Below, in pieces: positions 6,856-11,404 of a stretch of DNA of 11,404 bases. Source of the stretch: an uncultured Collinsella sp. (GTDB lineage: Bacteria > Actinomycetota > Coriobacteriia > Coriobacteriales > Coriobacteriaceae); the NCBI GenBank assembly GCA_958407555.1, contig CATYJC010000054.1, forward strand, positions 1 to 11,404, given 5' to 3'. The notes beneath the pieces are model-generated. The model was not told the origin of the DNA. It ran no database searches and saw nothing but the letters and a program-made list of their open reading frames with translations. The translations under genes and the position numbers were made by a program. Numbering within the stretch: the first letter of the stretch is position 1; each line of letters opens with the position of its first letter.

Positions 6856-7854
6856 CTAGCGTGTCATCGCGTCGCGGCCGGCCTCGACGCGCTTGCGCTG
6901 TTTGGCGCGCTCCTCGCCGGTTAGGCGCTCAAAGAGATGCCCGATAATCGAGGCCAGCACCTGCTGAAACAGCGTGCCACACATGACGGGGAACACGACT
7001 TCGCCCGGAAAGTACTGCGTGGCGATGACGGCGCCCGAAGAGATGTTACGCATGCCGCAGGTAAAGCACATGGTAGTCGTCTCGCTATACGGCAGATGCA
7101 GCGCGCGAGCGACCAGAAAACCGACGACAAAGCCGCTGATGGCGAAGACCAAAATAAAGAGGGCGACTTCCAGGCGCACCGTGTTCATGTGCAGCACGTA
7201 GTCGCTCATGGCGGTGGAGTTGGACGCGATGACACCCATCATCATGAACTTGCAGGCAGGCGAAAGCGCGGGGGAGAGTTTCTCATGACCCCGGCCGCGC
7301 GTGAGTTCGTTAATGACGATACCGAGCACGGCGGGTATGGCGATCATGAAGGCCATGTCTTGCATCATGCTCGGCACATCGATCGAGACGGTGGCGCCCA
7401 GCAGGAGCTTGAGCGTAAGAGGAATCGTCACAGGTGAGATGACCGAGGACGTCAGGATGATGGTGAGCGCGAGCGGGCCGTTGCCGCCGAACATGCTGAT
7501 CCACATAAAGGCAGTGACTGCCACGGGTACGCTGTACTCGAGCACGATGCCGCAGACAAGGTTGGGGTTGGAACCAAAGAACAGTGAGCCCATGGCATAC
7601 GCCGCAATGGGGATGAGCACAGCCGAGACAAATAACGCCAAAATCAAATGCAGCGGACGGCGGAACACCTCAGCCACCTGGTGGAAGGTGTTGCTGAGCG
7701 CACCTTGGAATGTCATAAAGGCGAAGAGGACGGGAACGATGGGCTTAAGTACGCCGATCTCCTGGGGAAAGAGCACGCCGAGCGTCACGCAAATCGGAAC
7801 GATGATCTGCATGTGCCCCGCGAGAAATTTGCCCAGTCCAATCCACTGCCTCAT
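6856..7854 (-). CDS. Bile acid:sodium symporter (BASS) family transporter
   Basis: A 332-residue integral membrane protein with about nine or ten hydrophobic segments. Two family hallmarks are visible: FGGNGPLALTIILTSSVISP (122-141), matching the first discontinuous helix region, and TTTMCFTCGMRNISSGAVIAT (259-279), matching the second core helix with its Gly-Met-Arg-Asn in place of the common Gly-Met-Gln-Asn. Members move bile acids or other organic anions such as pantoate, pyruvate or sulfate with sodium; the substrate here cannot be told, and a role in bile resistance should not be assumed from the name. The gene converges on the GalT-like gene with only 30 bp between the stops, and is divergent from recJ. 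Start is ATG at 7854 (complement). The best upstream purine run is AAAGGGAG, 12 bases away, and a closer AAGAG is only 3 bases away, so the start is a little uncertain. The C-terminus is basic and cytoplasmic. Confidence 0.85.
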   Translation of the reverse strand: MRQWIGLGKFLAGHMQIIVPICVTLGVLFPQEIGVLKPIVPVLFAFMTFQGALSNTFHQVAEVFRRPLHLILALFVSAVLIPIAAYAMGSLFFGSNPNLVCGIVLEYSVPVAVTAFMWISMFGGNGPLALTIILTSSVISPVTIPLTLKLLLGATVSIDVPSMMQDMAFMIAIPAVLGIVINELTRGRGHEKLSPALSPACKFMMMGVIASNSTAMSDYVLHMNTVRLEVALFILVFAISGFVVGFLVARALHLPYSETTTMCFTCGMRNISSGAVIATQYFPGEVVFPVMCGTLFQQVLASIIGHLFERLTGEERAKQRKRVEAGRDAMTR

Positions 7855-7905
7855 ATGCTCTTGTGACTCCCTTTGCTCGTGAATCCGTTTTGAATGGATA
7901 TGCTA

Positions 7906-7951
7906 GACGCTCGCATGCGTCCGTGCGTCAGAAACGCTCGAATATTTCGAG
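7906..7951. promoter_or_regulatory. Palindromes in the divergent BASS-recJ intergenic region
   Basis: The gap 7855-8130 has no convincing gene apart from the short ORF at 8079. It holds two symmetric sites. GACGC (7906-7910) and GCGTC (7917-7921) surround TCGCAT. CTCGAA (7937-7942) and TTCGAG (7946-7951) surround TAT and form a 15-bp palindrome of operator size. They lie 50-100 bp upstream of the BASS gene start, where its promoter would be, although no good -10/-35 pair is visible on the minus strand (ATGCTA at 7900-7905, TAGCAT on the minus strand, is a weak -10). Confidence 0.35.
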
Positions 7952-8016
7952 GCTATTACCGGCATCGTTTACCGAAACCGCGGCGTGCTGCGAGGTTCTG
8001 CGTCCGTGCCGCACGG

Positions 8017-8022
8017 TATAAT
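8017..8022 (+). promoter_or_regulatory. Candidate -10 element of the recJ promoter
   Basis: A perfect TATAAT stands at 8017-8022. The -35 region 17 bp upstream (7994-7999) reads GGTTCT and is poor, so the promoter may need an activator or rely on the -10. Transcription would begin near 8029, giving about 50 nt before the short upstream ORF and about 100 nt before the recJ start. Confidence 0.45.
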
Positions 8023-8078
8023 AAATCCGTTCAACAGATCTGCCTGCCGAAGCGGGCATACACAGAGGACTCATCGCT

Positions 8079-8144
8079 ATGAACCGTGAGAGGTATCGCG
8101 GCGACCTGCCCCTATCGGGGGTGGGCGCCTATGTCATCGCTTAA
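8079..8144 (+). CDS. Short upstream ORF (21 codons) overlapping the recJ start
   Basis: ATG at 8079 opens MNRERYRGDLPLSGVGAYVIA and stops at TAA 8142-8144, 14 nt inside the recJ reading frame. AGAGGA (8064-8069) lies 9 bases upstream, a better ribosome binding site than the one in front of recJ. It probably serves translational coupling, with ribosomes ending here and restarting at ATG 8131. Another reading is that its codons are the real N-terminus of recJ and a single-base error or frameshift separates them. I do not recognise the peptide. Confidence 0.4.
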   Translation: MNRERYRGDLPLSGVGAYVIA

Positions 8145-11100
8145 GACGACGCATCGCTGGGCGGTCGCTCAGCAAAACCCCGAGCTCGAAAAGGAGCTTT
8201 CGGCTGGCCTGGGCATACCCGGGCTGGTGGCGCGCATTATGGTTGCGCACGGCATTACATCCATCGAAGAAGGTCAGCTGTTTTTGACGCCTTCGCTCGA
8301 TCGCGACTGGGCCGACCCACTCATTATCCCAGGCATGTCGGTCGTTGCCGACCGCGTCGAGCATGCTATTCGCAACCACGAGCATATCGCGGTCTTTGGC
8401 GATTTTGACGTTGACGGTATTACGTCGACCTGCCTGTTGACCGAGGCGCTGCGCACGTTTGGCGCCAATGTCACGCCGTTTATTCCGCATCGCTTTGACG
8501 AGGGCTACGGTCTTTCGCGCGCGGCGCTCGACCGCGTTAACGAGCTCGCTCGCCCCCAGCTGATCGTGACCGTCGATAACGGTATTGCCGCCAAGGAAGA
8601 GGTTTCCTATCTGGAGAGCCTGGGGATCGATTTAGTGGTCACGGACCATCACGAGCCCTCCGACCAGGTGCCGCAGGGCGTGCCCCTGACCGACCCAAAG
8701 CTCGAGGACGAGGGTCCCTCGCGCGAGCTTGCCGGTGCCGGTGTGGCGCTCAAACTGGTGCAGGTTCTGGGCGAGCGTCTGGGCAAGCCGTCGTATTGGC
8801 GTTCGCTGATCGAGGTCGCGGCGCTTGGTACCGTGTCCGACATGATGCCGCTGACGCCCGAGAACCGCGCGCTGGTCGCCGAGGGCATCCAGCAGATGCA
8901 CGTGACCGCCCGCCCCGGCTATATCGCGCTGGCCGCGCTCGCCAAGGCCGACCTCTCTAGTATTACGGCCGATGGCCTGTCGTTTTCGCTCATTCCCCGC
9001 TTGAACGCCGCCGGCCGCATGGCCGATCCCAAGCTGGCGCTCGACCTGCTGCTTGCCCGCGATCCCATCGAGGCAAGCGCGCTGGCGGCCGAGCTCGAGG
9101 AGATTAACCGTCAGCGTCGCGAGATCGAGGCGGAGCTCACGCGCGATGCCATGGCAAAGGTCGAGGAGACCTATGACGGCGGTCGCGCCATCGTCGTGGG
9201 TGGCGAGGGCTGGCACGAGGGCGTTAAGGGTATCGTAGCGAGCCGCCTGACCAACCGTTATCACGTGCCGGCGCTGCTGTTCTCGATCGAAGACGGTATC
9301 GCTCGCGGTTCGGGTCGCTCGGTGGGCAAGGTCAACCTGTTCGACGCCGTAGAACGCTGCTCGGATCTGCTGATTCGTCGCGGCGGGCATGCGGGTGCGG
9401 TGGGCGTGACCATCGAGGCATCCAAGCTCGACGAGTTCCGTCGTCGCCTTTCCGCCGTGCTGTCCGAGCTTCCCGCCGAGGACTTTGAGGACACCGACGA
9501 GGTTGCCGCCACCGTCGACCTCTCCGAGCTGAATATCGAGACCATCGAGCAGATCTCCCGTCTTGAGCCGTTTGGCCAGGGCAACAAGGTGCCGCTGTTG
9601 GCGGCCGAGGGCGTGACAATGTGCGATCGCGCCGTGGTGGGCAAAACCGGCGAGCACATGCGCTTCGTGGCGACCGATGGCGCCGCGAGTGTGCCGGCCA
9701 TTATGTTCCGCGTTCCGCAGATCGATAAGCTCATCAATTGCGATAGCGCTGTCGATTTGGTGTTCGAGGCCGTGGCCGAGCATTGGCAAGGTCGCGTAAA
9801 GCCAAAGCTCATGATCAAGGATGTCTTGGTCCGCGATACCACGGCGCCCAATATCGACGACCCGGCATGTGAGCTTCGTCGCGGCGTGGAGCCTGCAGAC
9901 GCCGGTCTTCGTCTGGAGTCCCGAAAGCGCCAAACGCTCGCCCAGCTTTCCTATACCGAGCTGACGCGCTCGCTTATCCATAGCTTTATCGGCTCGAACC
10001 AGCCGCACCGTGCTCAGGTCGAGGCACTCGACGCGCTCGCCGACCACCAGAGCGTCTTGGCCGTTATGGGAACGGGCCGCGGCAAGTCTCTTATCTTCCA
10101 TGTGCATGCCGCGCGCGAGGCGGTCCTTCGCGGGCGTGCGAGCATCTTTGTCTATCCGCTGCGTGCGCTCGTTGCCGACCAGGCCTATCACCTCTCGTCG
10201 ACTATGGCCGCGCTCGGCATTGGCGTAGGCGTGCTGACCGGCGAGACCGTGGAGGCGGCGCGCGATGACGTGTTTGCCGGCTTGGCTTCGGGCCGCACCG
10301 GCATCGTGCTCACGACGCCCGAGTTCCTGTCCATTCACCGCGACCGCTTTGCGCGTTCGGGCCGCATCGGTTTTGTCGTTATCGATGAGGCGCATCATGC
10401 CGGTCTTGCCAAGGGCGGCGACCGCAGCGCCTATCTCGACATGCCCGATATCCTCAAGGCCCTGGGCGACCCGGTCGTTCTGGCCGCGACTGCCACCGCA
10501 ACGGCTCCGGTTGTGGCCGAGCTCGCCCGCGTGCTGCCGATTACCCGCACGGTAGTCGACGAGACGGTGCGCGAGAACTTGCAGCTCGAGGATGACCGAG
10601 ATCTTGCGAGCCGCGAGAACCGCCTGGTGTCAATCGTGGCGACGGGGGAGAAGACCGTCATCTACGTCAACTCGCGCGACCAGTCCGTGGCGCTTGCCAA
10701 GACGCTGCGCAAGCGGGTACCCGATTGCGCGACCCGCATCGCGTTCTATAACGCGGGGCTTGCGCGCTCCGATCGTCGCCGTGTCGAGGAGGCGTTTCGT
10801 GACGGAAGCCTCAGTTGCATCGTTTCGACCTCTGCCTTTGGTGAGGGCGTGAACCTGCCCGATATCCGCCATGTCGTGCTCTACCACATGCCGTTTGGCG
10901 CCATCGAGTTCAACCAGATGAGCGGACGCGCCGGTCGCGATGGCCAGCCCGCCGTGATCCATCTGCTCTATTCGTCGCGTGACGCTCGGATTAACGAGCG
11001 CCTGCTCGACTGCTACGCGCCTGAGCGCGACGAGCTCGTCACGCTCTATCGAGCTTTGCAGACTATGTGGCGCTCCAACCGCGGCAAGACCGGAGACGAC

Positions 11101-11404
11101 TCATTTAGTGCGAGCGATATCGACATCGCGCAGATGTGCCTTGCCATCGATGCCCGCACGCCGGTCGACGAGCGCTCGGTGGCAAGCGGCCTGGGAATCT
11201 TCGAAGAGCTTGGTTTCTGTCGCGTTTCGGGGTTTGACGACACCCGTCGCATCGCGATGGCAGAAAACCCGGGCCGTGTGCAATTGAGCAGGTCAATCCG
11301 TTATTTGGAGGGTCTGCGCTCGCGCATGGAGTTCTCGGCTTTCCGGAGCTGGGCGCTCGATTCGTGCGCTTCTGATATGCTAGCCAAAGTTAACCGCCCG
11401 ATCG
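8131..11404 (+). CDS. recJ: RecJ single-strand exonuclease fused to a RecQ-like SF2 helicase (3' end outside window)
   Basis: An uninterrupted frame of 1091 codons runs off the window. Residues 1-570 are a complete RecJ, the 5'-3' single-strand DNA exonuclease of recombination and repair: GDFDVDG (Asp91, 93, 95), IPHRFDEGYGL (118-128), VDNG (Asp149), DHH (172-174), GTVSDMMPL (Asp237), RLNAAGRM (290-297), a DHHA1 part with GWHEGVKGIVASRL (360-373) and RRGGHAGAVG (416-425), then an OB-like part beginning around EPFGQGN (479-485). After a linker of about 40 residues comes a helicase: RAQ motif 0, Walker A GTGRGKS (647-653), DEAH (752-755), AATATA (785-790), STSAFGEGVNLP (899-910) and QMSGRAGRDG (929-938). 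All catalytic residues of both enzymes are present. The helicase lacks the RecQ aromatic-rich loop and, as far as visible, the RecQ zinc cysteines. E. coli RecJ is about 577 residues, so this protein is nearly double. ATG 8131 is preceded by GGGGGTGG (8117-8124). The final residues, LAKVNRPI, look close to a C-terminus. Confidence 0.92.
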   Translation, partial: MSSLKTTHRWAVAQQNPELEKELSAGLGIPGLVARIMVAHGITSIEEGQLFLTPSLDRDWADPLIIPGMSVVADRVEHAIRNHEHIAVFGDFDVDGITSTCLLTEALRTFGANVTPFIPHRFDEGYGLSRAALDRVNELARPQLIVTVDNGIAAKEEVSYLESLGIDLVVTDHHEPSDQVPQGVPLTDPKLEDEGPSRELAGAGVALKLVQVLGERLGKPSYWRSLIEVAALGTVSDMMPLTPENRALVAEGIQQMHVTARPGYIALAALAKADLSSITADGLSFSLIPRLNAAGRMADPKLALDLLLARDPIEASALAAELEEINRQRREIEAELTRDAMAKVEETYDGGRAIVVGGEGWHEGVKGIVASRLTNRYHVPALLFSIEDGIARGSGRSVGKVNLFDAVERCSDLLIRRGGHAGAVGVTIEASKLDEFRRRLSAVLSELPAEDFEDTDEVAATVDLSELNIETIEQISRLEPFGQGNKVPLLAAEGVTMCDRAVVGKTGEHMRFVATDGAASVPAIMFRVPQIDKLINCDSAVDLVFEAVAEHWQGRVKPKLMIKDVLVRDTTAPNIDDPACELRRGVEPADAGLRLESRKRQTLAQLSYTELTRSLIHSFIGSNQPHRAQVEALDALADHQSVLAVMGTGRGKSLIFHVHAAREAVLRGRASIFVYPLRALVADQAYHLSSTMAALGIGVGVLTGETVEAARDDVFAGLASGRTGIVLTTPEFLSIHRDRFARSGRIGFVVIDEAHHAGLAKGGDRSAYLDMPDILKALGDPVVLAATATATAPVVAELARVLPITRTVVDETVRENLQLEDDRDLASRENRLVSIVATGEKTVIYVNSRDQSVALAKTLRKRVPDCATRIAFYNAGLARSDRRRVEEAFRDGSLSCIVSTSAFGEGVNLPDIRHVVLYHMPFGAIEFNQMSGRAGRDGQPAVIHLLYSSRDARINERLLDCYAPERDELVTLYRALQTMWRSNRGKTGDDSFSASDIDIAQMCLAIDARTPVDERSVASGLGIFEELGFCRVSGFDDTRRIAMAENPGRVQLSRSIRYLEGLRSRMEFSAFRSWALDSCASDMLAKVNRPI

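Noticed and set aside
7894..8082. A 62-codon + strand frame in the divergent intergenic region
   Set aside because: It has no ribosome binding site, runs across the TATAAT promoter element and the palindromes, and its Arg/Cys-rich translation is unlike a protein.
8632..10398. A 588-codon open frame on the minus strand
   Set aside because: It is antisense to recJ, whose frame holds every DHH and helicase motif. The antisense translation has low-complexity His/Arg/Gly composition.

Overview
The window reads as chromosomal DNA of a moderately GC-rich Gram-positive bacterium, most likely an actinobacterium of the class Coriobacteriia (Collinsella-like). That placement rests on recall, not on a search. 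It draws on the codon bias, the lipoprotein-anchored LivK, the CutC and GalT-like proteins that resemble Firmicutes-type gut-bacterial families, and a RecJ-helicase fusion that I associate with this group. There is no phage, transposase, CRISPR, rRNA or tRNA. Most of the window is core metabolism and DNA repair.

Layout. Bases 1-39 are the last 12 codons of a gene whose C-terminus nearly matches that of the next gene, so two branched-chain amino-acid binding proteins lie in tandem. A 271-bp AT-rich regulatory gap follows, then a complete high-affinity branched-chain amino-acid ABC importer in the order livK-livH-livM-livG-livF (311-5172, + strand). LivK is the membrane-anchored binding lipoprotein, LivH and LivM form the channel, and LivG and LivF are the ATPases. 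livK is separated from livH by 139 bp that contain a strong hairpin without a U-tract. livH to livF are tightly packed, with overlaps or abutting codons, and the operon ends in a textbook intrinsic terminator at 5183-5220. Directly after it is a near-perfect palindrome (5220-5288) that looks like a dispersed intergenic element.

Next is a two-gene unit: cutC (5347-6024, CutC family) and, 3 bp later, a GalT/HIT-like protein (6028-6825) that keeps the zinc-ligand and nucleophile pattern of galactose-1-phosphate uridylyltransferase. It converges on a minus-strand BASS-family (bile acid:sodium symporter-like) transporter (6856-7854). A 276-bp divergent intergenic region then leads to a long + strand gene (8131 to beyond the window end). 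This gene fuses a complete RecJ 5'-3' single-strand exonuclease to a RecQ-like superfamily 2 helicase; it is preceded by a 21-codon upstream ORF that overlaps its start.

The most interesting items are the RecJ-helicase fusion with its overlapping upstream ORF, the GalT-like protein paired with a cysteine-rich CutC, and the palindromic element at 5220-5288. I saw no clear evidence of a wholly new system.
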